Shown: piece after piece, positions 41,684 to 49,245 of the stretch
How the letters are laid out: each line of letters starts with the position of its first letter
Position numbering within the stretch: position 1 is the first letter of the stretch
Assembly: GCA_050294475.1 (NCBI GenBank)
Contig: JBNKOE010000023.1
Coordinates: 62,001-126,000, forward strand
From: Thalassobellus sp050294475
GTDB taxonomy: Bacteria > Bacteroidota > Bacteroidia > Flavobacteriales > Flavobacteriaceae
Length of the DNA stretch: 64,000 bases
Direction: 5' to 3'
The notes under the pieces: model-generated
Told to the model about the DNA's origin: nothing
Database searches by the model: none
What the model saw: the letters and a program-made list of their open reading frames with translations, nothing else
Made by a program: the position numbers and the translations under genes

Positions 41684-42036
41684 GTTGCACAACACTCAAA
41701 TATAGTTAAAAATTTTAAGATTTACATGAAAGTTTTTATTTTTAGGAATGCAAGGCAAGAAAGATTATCAAGAGAAATTATTCAACAATTTTCAGTTAAG
41801 TGTTCGCGTACCAGAGCACAATTTCTATCGACGTTTAAAAGCAGTTTTACAATTAGACTTTGTCTATCAAGAAACCAAAGGCTTCTATGGCAATAGTGGG
41901 CAAAAGAGCATCGATTCCGTCGTGTTCTTTAAGTTATGCTTGGTAGGGTATTTGGAAAACACATTCAAAAACAACAAACGCCCTTAAAAAAGGACGTTTT
42001 TGTATCTTGTTTTTGAAAATTATGGGCTTGTGCAAC
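41684..42036 (+). mobile_element. Internally deleted IS1182-family element (MITE-like)
   Basis: The ends are inverted repeats, GTTGCACAA at 41684-41692 and TTGTGCAAC at 42028-42036. About 65 codons of an IS1182-type transposase start remain, and the rest of the roughly 1.5 kb transposase is missing, while the 3' non-coding end with a terminator-like hairpin (41977-42000) remains. The element lies inside an attC-like site. No clean target duplication is seen; CCGGTGT occurs on both sides (41673-41679 and 42042-42048) but not flush with the ends. Confidence 0.7.
41748..41987 (+). pseudogene. IS1182-family transposase, N-terminal remnant
   Basis: A 79-codon ORF. Residues 1-69 match the start of IS1182-family transposases: MQGKKDYQEKLFNNFQLSVR, VPEHNFYRRLKAVL, LDFVYQETKGFYGNSGQ and SVVFFKLCLVGYLENT. 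After that it runs into the non-coding 3' end of the element, so the catalytic DDE domain is wholly absent. It cannot be active. Confidence 0.85.
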
Positions 42037-42056
42037 GGCTACCGGTGTTGTAAACA
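42037..42056 (+). repeat. Left boundary box of the SLATT cassette
   Basis: GGCTACCGGTGTTGTAAACA: the CCGGTGTTG half-site resembles AGCCAGTGTTG of the HNH cassette. GTTGtaaACA (42047-42056) is a partial inverse of TGTGCCCAAC at 44285-44294. Confidence 0.5.
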
Positions 42057-42060
42057 GTTT

Positions 42061-42555
42061 TTATTTATTTAATTTTTTCGCAAGTTGTTTTTTCTCAAAA
42101 GTGAGTCTTTTTTTCCAAATTTTCTTTGGTACGGTTGGACATTGTATACTTATATCATCCCATCTTTTTCGAAATGAATTTGACCATTGCTCAAATTCAG
42201 ATGCACTTTTTTTCAAAACCATTTGATGTTCAAGTTCTTTTAATAGCGAACCGAATTTTGCACCTGAAGTTCTATGTTTTTCAGCTTTTTCTGATAATTT
42301 AAGGAATGTTTGTAATGAAGCAAAAACAACTGCAAAGAAGCTCAATATTCCAGTCGTAATCTGTGTTTTTAAATCTGAATTTTTTTGAATTGTTGAGAAA
42401 ATGGTTGTACCAACTATTGCAGTCAAAACTATTGTCAAAATTCCTAATATATAATGTTTTTTTGACGAACTAACAGATGCATCATAGTGAGAATGACAAA
42501 TTATTCTCAAGTCAGAGTCCCAAGTTAATAATAGTTCATTTTGCTCTTTTTTCAT
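42061..42555 (-). CDS. SLATT-domain membrane effector
   Basis: A 164-residue protein of the SLATT type (SMODS and SLOG-associating 2TM effector). It has two transmembrane helices (about 36-55 and 67-86) preceded by a short cytoplasmic part with WDSDLRIICHSHYDAS. They are followed by the family pattern TFLKLSEKAEKHRTSGAKFG then LLKELEH. SLATT proteins are predicted pore-forming effectors in conflict systems; usually they pair with nucleotide-sensing or generating proteins. Here the partners are two uncharacterised proteins encoded immediately upstream (22 bp gap). Last gene of the three-gene operon. Effector role is inference from the family. Confidence 0.8.
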   Translation of the reverse strand: MKKEQNELLLTWDSDLRIICHSHYDASVSSSKKHYILGILTIVLTAIVGTTIFSTIQKNSDLKTQITTGILSFFAVVFASLQTFLKLSEKAEKHRTSGAKFGSLLKELEHQMVLKKSASEFEQWSNSFRKRWDDISIQCPTVPKKIWKKRLTFEKKQLAKKLNK

Positions 42556-42577
42556 TTATTTATCTATTGGTTTGTTT

Positions 42578-43315
42578 TTATTTCCAATTAGGATAATCCA
42601 CTATATGAATTAATTCTCCTATTACTATTCTTAAATCATCTTTTAGTTTATCTAAATCGGGTTTTCTGGCAATGTATCTTCTGTTGTGAGCAGACAAATC
42701 GCCATTTTTCTTAATTTTTGGTAGAGACTGTTTAGTGTTTCTACTTAAATTCCATTTAGGCTCTTTTAACAATTCGGTTATTAAATCACTTAAATAGTAA
42801 AAACTGCCATCACTTTTCTTAATTAAATTTTCAATTCCGTGTCTCTCAAAAGCCTCAATAATTAGGATTTCTACTAATTTTCTTGTAAGAACTGAACAAG
42901 CATCATATAGTTCTAAATCATAAGAATTAATTGTTTGTTCAGCTAACTTGGTTATATATCCTCTTGTTTCGATAAATATCTCAAATGGAAGATATTTTGA
43001 ATCAATTGCTTTAGGAATTGGTATTTTCCCAAAACCTGAATCCAATTTTTCTTTATAAGTTCTTTCTATATAATATGAACCGTTCTTCTTTAAGAATTTC
43101 TTTGATTTTCCTTTAGAATTGTTACCTAAATATGATGAGATATTTGAATAAGGTTCTAAATGAAGATTATCAAAGCATTCAGCAATGTCCTTAACTGTAA
43201 ATCCGTTTGCTTTTTGTTCAATTAGCAAGTAATAAGCGAAAAAATCTATTTTTTTACTTGCTGTTAAATCATTAAATCCTGTTACGGATAGTATAAAACT
43301 TTCTAATCCTTTCAT
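42578..43315 (-). CDS. Uncharacterised protein with winged-helix-like N-terminus (SLATT operon)
   Basis: A 245-residue soluble protein. Residues about 20-75 (KIDFFAYYLLIEQKANGFTV, then DIAECFDNLHLEPYSNISSY) look like a winged helix; the same pattern occurs in its upstream neighbour. Residues 130-240 are helical: DLELYDACSVLTRKLVEILI then EAFERHG and GDLSAHNRRYIARKPDL. The latter resembles DUF4145/HEPN-like domains, but the RX4-6H nuclease motif is not convincing. I do not recognise a defined family. It lies 9 bp after the 311-residue gene and 22 bp before SLATT. Possible sensor or regulator of the SLATT effector. Confidence 0.6.
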   Translation of the reverse strand: MKGLESFILSVTGFNDLTASKKIDFFAYYLLIEQKANGFTVKDIAECFDNLHLEPYSNISSYLGNNSKGKSKKFLKKNGSYYIERTYKEKLDSGFGKIPIPKAIDSKYLPFEIFIETRGYITKLAEQTINSYDLELYDACSVLTRKLVEILIIEAFERHGIENLIKKSDGSFYYLSDLITELLKEPKWNLSRNTKQSLPKIKKNGDLSAHNRRYIARKPDLDKLKDDLRIVIGELIHIVDYPNWK

Positions 43316-43324
43316 TTATTAAAC

Positions 43325-44260
43325 CTACTTCTTTTTTACGATATCTAACCTAACTCTATTTGAACCTTGCGTAGACAATTTTATATTATCAACCTTGTCG
43401 AAGTCAATCCAATTGCTACGACTCTTGGTATTAACGACTACTTGGTAGAAACTTGCAGGAATTCTGCATTTTAAAACAAAGAATGCTGTGTATAAATGGT
43501 TAATTGTAACCTTATCGATTTTTAAAATTTCTTTTAAGTAATTAACTATAACAATTACTCGGTCTCCATTGGATTTTATTTCATAATTTTTCACATAATC
43601 GATTAGAGAAATTTTATCGGTTGGACGTAAATTTAAGTCCTTTAAGACTTCAAATTTTGAGCCTGAAGTTTTACTATTTTTCTTGGTTGAAGCCGTTGAT
43701 TTGTCAGCTTTTGTTTTCGGTTTTTTTTGTTTTAAAGGCGTAGAATGTGTTCTTGAAATTATTTCATTAGCTTGATGTTTGCCATCATTCGTAAGTATAA
43801 ATTCCTCGTCATTAAGTGCGCTAAAATATCCTTTATTGAAAAGAGCTTTAATATTTTGGGACATATTTGCGTGTCGACTTGTTGTTTTTCGTTTAGTGCT
43901 TTCGTACGCTTCTAATATGTTTTTGCTTGTAAAGGGTTTGTTACCAAATTCGGTTGCATAATAGGCATAAACTAAAATCCATTCTCTCTCGCTTGATGGA
44001 AGTTGCTTCATTAAAACATCTTTCAAACTTGGAATGTCACTATCGGTAAAATCTATATTTTCCGCTTGAGCAATTTGTTTTGGTATTCCGCTTTCGGGTT
44101 GTTCAACTAAATACGTTGTTTCTGACATATCAACACTCATAACAATGTTTCCTAATCCGTTTTCTTTTATGTCCTTAAATTCGGACTGAACGGTGTCTTT
44201 GTCTCCCTCAAGTTCTATTTCGAAGCTTTTGTATTTTAGTTTAATTCTTAAATTTCCCAT
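43325..44260 (-). CDS. Uncharacterised protein with repeated winged-helix-like modules (SLATT operon)
   Basis: A 311-residue soluble protein. The N-terminal beta segment (GNLRIKLKYKSFEIELEGDK) is followed by a winged-helix-like module at about 95-165: REWILVYAYYATEFGNKPFT, then NILEAYESTKRKTTSRHANM and QNIKALFNKGYFS. A basic Lys/Ser/Thr linker is at 175-207. A second similar module spans about 215-275 (KISLIDYVKNYEIKSNGDRV, then VTINHLYTAFFVL). No catalytic motif. The first module parallels the N-terminus of the next gene. DNA or RNA binding is an inference. First gene of the three-gene SLATT operon. Confidence 0.6.
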   Translation of the reverse strand: MGNLRIKLKYKSFEIELEGDKDTVQSEFKDIKENGLGNIVMSVDMSETTYLVEQPESGIPKQIAQAENIDFTDSDIPSLKDVLMKQLPSSEREWILVYAYYATEFGNKPFTSKNILEAYESTKRKTTSRHANMSQNIKALFNKGYFSALNDEEFILTNDGKHQANEIISRTHSTPLKQKKPKTKADKSTASTKKNSKTSGSKFEVLKDLNLRPTDKISLIDYVKNYEIKSNGDRVIVIVNYLKEILKIDKVTINHLYTAFFVLKCRIPASFYQVVVNTKSRSNWIDFDKVDNIKLSTQGSNRVRLDIVKKK

Positions 44261-44287
44261 ATTTAGTTCTATGTCTTTTCAAATTGT

Positions 44288-44339
44288 GCCCAACGACTTG
44301 ATATGAAATCGTTTTAATGTTTCATATCTAATGTTAAAC
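44288..44339 (+). repeat. attC-like site with hairpin, copy B (SLATT cassette)
   Basis: GCCCAAC (44288-44294, fits RYYYAAC), 5-nt spacer, arm GATATGAAAT (44300-44309), loop CGTTTTAAT, arm GTTTCATATC (44319-44328), 4-nt spacer, GTTAAAC (44333-44339, fits GTTRRRY). Spacing and loop are identical to copy A, and the A-T to G-C pair change in the arm is compensatory. Confidence 0.7.
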
Positions 44340-44429
44340 GAAATTAGGTAAAATTTCTGACAAAGTCAAATAGGCGAATGACTAAAAAATACTATTATAA
44401 GTGTGAAAATGTAAAAAAGCGATGCGTTT

Positions 44430-44696
44430 TTATTCTCTATATAAAAAGTAATTATTCACTAAATCTATATAGTTTTGTTTAGCTTCATCTTCACTTACAT
44501 TTTTAGCTTGAAACAAGGCATTGGTTTTAAAAGCATTAATTATGGGTTCTTTGCTTTTTGGTCTTCCGTAGTCGTTTGTAGCTTTTTTGTAATAAGCATA
44601 AAGCTTTAAAAGTGTGTCTGCAGGGAAAGGTTCGGTATGTGCGTTTACTCGGTTTACCGCTTCTTTAAATGCTATGTCTAGTTCTTCTCTACTCAT
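44430..44696 (-). CDS. Acyl-CoA-binding protein
   Basis: An 88-residue four-helix protein. The ACBP signature is LLKLYAYYKKATNDYGRPKSKEP; normally this is LYGLYKQATVGD, and the acyl-CoA contact Tyr and Lys residues are kept. It has FKTNALFQAKNVSEDEAKQNYI, where the eukaryotic family has KWDAW.KG.S.EEA...YI. ACBP binds long-chain acyl-CoA and buffers it for lipid synthesis. The ATG at 44696 overlaps the psd stop region by 8 bp, so translation is coupled. This placement after cdsA and psd suits supply of acyl-CoA to phospholipid synthesis. Confidence 0.9.
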   Translation of the reverse strand: MSREELDIAFKEAVNRVNAHTEPFPADTLLKLYAYYKKATNDYGRPKSKEPIINAFKTNALFQAKNVSEDEAKQNYIDLVNNYFLYRE

Positions 44697-45345
44697 TAAT
44701 TTCTGCAATAATGCTTTCGCCACCTTTAACTTTTTGATTAAGTGTAACTTTTATGTTTGTATCTAGTGGTAAAAACAAATCGACTCTAGATCCAAATTTA
44801 ATAAAACCAGAATCACTGCCTTGAATGGCTTTGTCGTTTTGTTTGGCATAGTTTACAATGCGCTTAGCCAATGCACCTGCTATTTGTCTGTAAAGTACTT
44901 TGCCGTAAGTTTCGTTTTCTACAACTACTGTTGTACGTTCATTTTCCTCACTAGCCTTAGGATGCCATGCAACTAAATATTTTCCTGGATGATATTTGCT
45001 AAATATAACATTGCCGCTTATAGGATATCGTGTAACGTGAACATTTATAGGAGACATAAATACACTAACTTGTAAGCGTTTTTCTTTAAAATATTCTTTT
45101 TCAAACACTTCTTCAATAACTACAACTTTTCCATCTACAGGAGAAACTACATGTTTGTTGTTTAAAACAGTATGGCGTTTAGGGTTTCTAAAAAACTGAA
45201 GTATAAGTATTAAGAATACAAACAAAGCAATCATAATAAGGGTTTGTAACCATTTAATTGATATGTAAGTATCAGCTAGTAAAAAGGATGCAATGACAAA
45301 AACAAATGTTATTATTATAATTTTATGTCCTTCTTTATGAAACAT
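44689..45345 (-). CDS. psd: Phosphatidylserine decarboxylase (short, archaetidylserine-type)
   Basis: A 218-residue proenzyme that makes phosphatidylethanolamine. Two N-terminal transmembrane segments (about 10-46) are followed by FFRNPKR, VSPVDGKVVVIEEV and VHVTRYPISGNV. The self-cleaving serine is in SGFIKFGSRVDLFLPL (GS; cleavage forms the pyruvoyl group). It belongs to the short psd-A group. Overlaps cdsA by 11 bp and ACBP by 8 bp, so the three are one translationally coupled operon. Confidence 0.95.
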   Translation of the reverse strand: MFHKEGHKIIIITFVFVIASFLLADTYISIKWLQTLIMIALFVFLILILQFFRNPKRHTVLNNKHVVSPVDGKVVVIEEVFEKEYFKEKRLQVSVFMSPINVHVTRYPISGNVIFSKYHPGKYLVAWHPKASEENERTTVVVENETYGKVLYRQIAGALAKRIVNYAKQNDKAIQGSDSGFIKFGSRVDLFLPLDTNIKVTLNQKVKGGESIIAEINE

Positions 45346-46156
45346 AGTGTAAAATTCTTAAAAATAAATATATAAATGGTGCGGCAAAAATAATACTATC
45401 TAATCGGTCTAGTAATCCACCATGACCAGGCATTATAACACCGCTATCTTTTACGTTAGCTTGTCTTTTAAATTTTGATTCAATTAAATCTCCCAAAGTG
45501 CCAAATACACTAATAATAATACTTAGTATTAGCCAATTTGTAAAATTTAATGTCTGCGTAAAGGTAGCAATAAAATAGCTTGCAATACAGGAAAAAAGCA
45601 AACCTCCTAGAAAACCTTCAACTGTTTTTTTAGGAGATATTTTTTCGAAAAGTTTTTGTTTACCAAAGTTTTTACCCACTAAATAAGCAAATGAATCGTT
45701 AACCCAAACAAGAATAAAAGCTCCTAAAAGTATACTGGGGTTATAAGGCTCATAGTAATTTGCTATTAAAACAAGAAAAACGAAAGCTGTTGATAAATAG
45801 AATGTGGTAAGTACAAAGCGTTTAGAACTGAAAAGAGGTGTCTTTTTTACAGAAAACAAATCTTTAATTAAAAATAGTTCTACAAAAATGCTAAACACCA
45901 TAAGTATTTGGGTAATTTCATCTAAACCCTTATCGGTTTTTGAAATTAATTGCCAATACCCAAATACAGCAAACAGAATGATGAAAATAATATTGGGGAT
46001 TAAACTTTTAAGCTGAATTAATTTTTGGAATTCATTGATGCTAATTAATCCGAAAACAAAAAAGAGGGCAATTAATGCATACTTGTTTTGTAAACACAGA
46101 ATTAATAAAGCAACGTAAAGTAACCCAGAAATGGATCGTATAAGAGTTTCTTTCAT
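45335..46156 (-). CDS. cdsA: Phosphatidate cytidylyltransferase
   Basis: A 273-residue polytopic inner-membrane enzyme with about eight helices. It converts phosphatidate and CTP into CDP-diacylglycerol. The family signature is at the C-terminus: SKFKRQANVKDSGVIMPGHG then GLLDRLDSIIFAAP. An earlier motif, FAYLVGKNFGKQKLFEKISPKKTVEGF, also matches. It overlaps psd by 11 bp and lies 1 bp after the LUD-domain gene. Confidence 0.96.
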   Translation of the reverse strand: MKETLIRSISGLLYVALLILCLQNKYALIALFFVFGLISINEFQKLIQLKSLIPNIIFIILFAVFGYWQLISKTDKGLDEITQILMVFSIFVELFLIKDLFSVKKTPLFSSKRFVLTTFYLSTAFVFLVLIANYYEPYNPSILLGAFILVWVNDSFAYLVGKNFGKQKLFEKISPKKTVEGFLGGLLFSCIASYFIATFTQTLNFTNWLILSIIISVFGTLGDLIESKFKRQANVKDSGVIMPGHGGLLDRLDSIIFAAPFIYLFLRILHYVS

Positions 46157-46157
46157 C

Positions 46158-46766
46158 TTATAAGTCTTCTAAAAGCAGTAGATATAAGTTTTTAGCACTA
46201 CTACCGTAACTTAAGAAATCTTTATCATCACCAGATTTAAAGTGTTTTATAGTGGTAATGTTTGTTGGTATTTTTGCTCTATTATTAGATTTTATAGTTC
46301 TAAGACCTTCTCCAATAGTTTCAGTAATTTGGCTAGTAGTGGCAAAAACAATAAAATTTGCAGGAAGTTCTGGAAGCTTTTTTTCGAATATTTGTTTTGA
46401 AGAGATAAGCAAAGACCCATCGTTAGCAATTAAGTTTTCGCATGTTGTTAAGAAAAAAGTAGCCTCACTTATTTTTTTAGTTGGCTTTAAATTTGATTTT
46501 TTAAATCTACTTTGAAGATTTTCATCTAATAATAATACTTTTTTTTCTTCCCAATTATTTTCTTTAATGATGTTTTTTAAATTTTCAAATATCTCGTTTA
46601 AATTATCGCAATATAAAAACTTACCACCATTAGATTTAAAGTTTATAGTAAACCTTTCATCTATTGGGAGTTTTATTTCGGGCATATATTTGCCTCTATC
46701 ATCAGACTTTAGTTCTTCATCAAATCTATCAGATTTGGAACCAAATATTTTTCTAAAAAGACTCAT
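46158..46766 (-). CDS. LUD-domain protein (LutC/YkgG-like)
   Basis: A 202-residue cytoplasmic protein. The middle has EATFFLTTCENLIANDGSLL, where the LUD family has ADFGIAETGTLVL; the end has KHFKSGDDKDFLSYGSSAKNLYLLLLEDL, the normal LUD terminus in Bacteroidota. Known LUD proteins (LutB/LutC) take part in lactate oxidation. This branch, always beside ftsH and cdsA in flavobacteria as I recall, has no known substrate. Its start is 117 bp from the ftsH stop, across a terminator. Confidence 0.82.
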   Translation of the reverse strand: MSLFRKIFGSKSDRFDEELKSDDRGKYMPEIKLPIDERFTINFKSNGGKFLYCDNLNEIFENLKNIIKENNWEEKKVLLLDENLQSRFKKSNLKPTKKISEATFFLTTCENLIANDGSLLISSKQIFEKKLPELPANFIVFATTSQITETIGEGLRTIKSNNRAKIPTNITTIKHFKSGDDKDFLSYGSSAKNLYLLLLEDL

Positions 46767-46813
46767 TTAGTTACCTGCTATTAACGAAATTCTCAAGGGA
46801 TTTATCAAATATA

Positions 46814-46853
46814 AAAAATCTTAAATTAACGATGCAGTTAATTTAAGATTTTT
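46814..46853 (-). terminator. Terminator of rsfS-ftsH
   Basis: A 17-bp perfect stem AAAAATCTTAAATTAAC/GTTAATTTAAGATTTTT with a 6-nt loop, 31 bp after the ftsH stop. T runs are present on the reverse strand. Confidence 0.85.
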
Positions 46854-46883
46854 ACTAAAAGCTTAACAAAATATCTATATATT

Positions 46884-48845
46884 TTATTCTTCTTCTTCGT
46901 TGTTTTTAACTACTTCTGTATTATTGCCCCCTTCTTTTATAAAAGCTCGCTCTCCAAATATTTTTTCAAGATTGTCTTTAAAAATAACTTCTTTTTCAAG
47001 AAGAACTTCTGCAAGCTCAGTTAATTTGTCTTTATTTTCTTCAAGAAGTTTAATAGCTCTTTGATATTGTTCTTCAATAATAGCTGAAATTTCGCTATCA
47101 ATTAATTCGGCTGTTTGTTCGCTATATGGTTTTGTAAAACCATATTCGCTTTGTCCAGAATCATAATACGTTAGGTTTCCTATTTTATCGCTAAGTCCAT
47201 AAATAGTAACCATAGCTCTAGCTTGTTTTGTAACTTTTTCTAAATCGCTTAAAGCACCAGTAGAAATTTTATCAAATATAACTTTCTCTGCAGCACGACC
47301 ACCCAAAGCAGCACACATTTCGTCTAGCATTTGTTCAGGTCTAACAATTAAGCGTTCTTCAGGTAAATACCATGCAGCTCCTAAAGAGCGTCCACGTGGC
47401 ACAATAGTAACTTTTACTAATGGCGCAGCATGTTCTAGCATCCAACTTACAGTAGCATGTCCAGCTTCATGATAAGCCACTGCTTTTTTCTCGCTTGGTG
47501 TAATTATTTTATTTTTCTTTTCTAATCCACCAATAATTCTATCTACAGCATCAAGGAAATCTTGCTTGTCAACAGCTTTTTTGCCATTTCTAGCAGCAAT
47601 TAATGCAGCTTCATTACAAACATTAGCAATATCGGCTCCAGAGAATCCTGGTGTTTGTTTTGAAAGAAAATCAGTATCTAAATCTTTAGCCTTTTTAAGT
47701 GGTCTTAAATGTACTTCAAAAATTTCTTTACGCTCACGAATATCTGGTAAGTCAACAAAAATTTGTCTGTCAAAACGACCAGCACGCATTAATGCTTTAT
47801 CTAAAATATCGGCTCTGTTGGTAGCAGCAATTACAATAACATTTGTATTTGTTCCAAAACCATCCATTTCGGTAAGTAATTGATTAAGTGTGTTTTCGCG
47901 TTCGTCATTACTTCCAGACATGGCATTTTTTCCTCTAGCACGACCAATCGCATCAATTTCATCTATAAAAATAATTGAAGGTGATTTTTCTTTAGCTTGT
48001 TTAAATAAATCTCTAACACGAGATGCACCAACACCAACAAACATTTCAACAAAATCAGATCCTGATAAAGAGAAAAAAGGTACTTTTGCTTCGCCTGCAA
48101 CGGCTCTAGCTAATAAGGTTTTACCTGTTCCTGGAGGTCCTACTAGAAGTGCTCCTTTTGGTATTTTTCCTCCTAAAGTTGTGTATTTTTCAGGGAATTT
48201 TAAGAAATCTACTATTTCTTGAACTTCTTCTTTAGCACCTTCTAAACCTGCAACATCTTTAAAAGTTGTTTTTACTTCTGTATTTTGATCGAAAAGTTTT
48301 GCTTTCGATTTTCCAATATTAAAAATCTGCCCTCCAGCGCCACCTCCAGCACCACCAGACATACGACGCATAATAAAAATCCAAACTCCAATAAGTAAAA
48401 TAAAAGGCAGAATACCCATTAATAAATTACCCCATGTATCAGTTTCTTTATCAAATTCTATTTTAGGTTGTGTAGATAATCCTTTTGTTGCATTGTCTAA
48501 GTCTTCTTCAAATTTCTCTAGACTTCCAAATTCAAAAGTGTAGTTAGGTAATTTGGAAGTAGCAATAAATGATTGAGGTTTAGATTTTTTATGAATTTCT
48601 TTTTCTTCGGCATCTTTTGTTAAAAAAACTTTGGCAACACGAGTGTTTGTTATAATGTCAACTTCATCAATATCACCATCTTGTAAGTATTTAAAAAAGT
48701 CTGATTTTGTGATTTTGTTATCCTCTTGATAACTTCCGCTACTAAATAATTGAAACCCTAAGAAAAGAGCTATTAATATACCATAAATCCAATACGGACT
48801 GAATTTTGGCTTGTTTTCTTTTATGTTTTTTTTGTCTTTTGCCAT
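46884..48845 (-). CDS. ftsH: ATP-dependent zinc metalloprotease FtsH
   Basis: A 653-residue hexameric membrane protease. Two transmembrane helices (about 17-36 and 139-160) enclose a periplasmic domain. A glycine-rich stretch after the second helix is followed by the AAA+ domain: Walker A GPPGTGKT at 236-243, Walker B IIFIDEID at 291-298, and the SRH with arginine fingers RAGRFDRQ. The zinc site is HEAGH at 459-463, with the third ligand Asp further on in SDLEKVTKQARAMV. It degrades misfolded membrane proteins, and in other bacteria the LpxC enzyme. It follows rsfS by 9 bp. Confidence 0.98.
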   Translation of the reverse strand: MAKDKKNIKENKPKFSPYWIYGILIALFLGFQLFSSGSYQEDNKITKSDFFKYLQDGDIDEVDIITNTRVAKVFLTKDAEEKEIHKKSKPQSFIATSKLPNYTFEFGSLEKFEEDLDNATKGLSTQPKIEFDKETDTWGNLLMGILPFILLIGVWIFIMRRMSGGAGGGAGGQIFNIGKSKAKLFDQNTEVKTTFKDVAGLEGAKEEVQEIVDFLKFPEKYTTLGGKIPKGALLVGPPGTGKTLLARAVAGEAKVPFFSLSGSDFVEMFVGVGASRVRDLFKQAKEKSPSIIFIDEIDAIGRARGKNAMSGSNDERENTLNQLLTEMDGFGTNTNVIVIAATNRADILDKALMRAGRFDRQIFVDLPDIRERKEIFEVHLRPLKKAKDLDTDFLSKQTPGFSGADIANVCNEAALIAARNGKKAVDKQDFLDAVDRIIGGLEKKNKIITPSEKKAVAYHEAGHATVSWMLEHAAPLVKVTIVPRGRSLGAAWYLPEERLIVRPEQMLDEMCAALGGRAAEKVIFDKISTGALSDLEKVTKQARAMVTIYGLSDKIGNLTYYDSGQSEYGFTKPYSEQTAELIDSEISAIIEEQYQRAIKLLEENKDKLTELAEVLLEKEVIFKDNLEKIFGERAFIKEGGNNTEVVKNNEEEE

Positions 48846-48854
48846 CTTTCTTTT

Positions 48855-49226
48855 TTAGTAGCTCGTTTCTATAATTGTTGTTTTTGCATCTCCCCAAAGG
48901 CTTTCAATATCGTAATATTCTCTAATATGTTTTTGAAAAACGTGTACTACAACATTTACATAGTCTATCAATACCCATTCAGAGTTTTCTAAGCCTTCTG
49001 TATGCCAAGGATTGTCTTTAAGTTCTTTGCTAACTTTTTTTTGTATTGAATTAACTATGGCGTTTACCTGCGTATTTGAAGTACCTTCGCAAACAATAAA
49101 ATAATCACAAACAGTGTTTTCAATGTCCCTTAAGTCTAAAATATTTATCTCTTTTCCTTTAACATCTTCTATACCGCTAATAATAACTGATATGAGTTGA
49201 TCTGCGTTTATTTTTTCTTTCGCCAT
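48855..49226 (-). CDS. rsfS: Ribosome silencing factor RsfS
   Basis: A 123-residue protein of the RsfS/Iojap family that binds ribosomal protein uL14 and blocks 30S-50S joining in starvation. The family signature is DYFIVCEGTSNTQVNAIVNSI then HTEGLENSEWVLIDYVNVVVHVF and REYYDIESLWGDA. It is followed at 9 bp by ftsH. An exact -7 box (TAACTTTG, 49246-49253 reverse) lies 19 nt upstream, suggesting transcription starts here. Confidence 0.96.
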   Translation of the reverse strand: MAKEKINADQLISVIISGIEDVKGKEINILDLRDIENTVCDYFIVCEGTSNTQVNAIVNSIQKKVSKELKDNPWHTEGLENSEWVLIDYVNVVVHVFQKHIREYYDIESLWGDAKTTIIETSY

Positions 49227-49245
49227 TAAATTTATTTAATTTGTG

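Noticed and set aside
41684..41692. GTTGCACAA as an integron core site
   Set aside because: It is the inverted end of the IS1182-family remnant (matching TTGTGCAAC at 42028-42036), not a GTTRRRY box.
41627..41896. Forward ORF of 89 codons overlapping the transposase remnant
   Set aside because: Out of frame with the IS1182-type N-terminus and begins inside the attC-like DNA.
41672..42048. CCGGTGT on both sides of the IS remnant as a target duplication
   Set aside because: The copies are not flush with the element ends; both can be explained by the attC-like half-sites.
47566..48222. Forward ORFs of 105 and 110 codons
   Set aside because: Antisense to the AAA+ domain of ftsH, where codon bias creates open frames.
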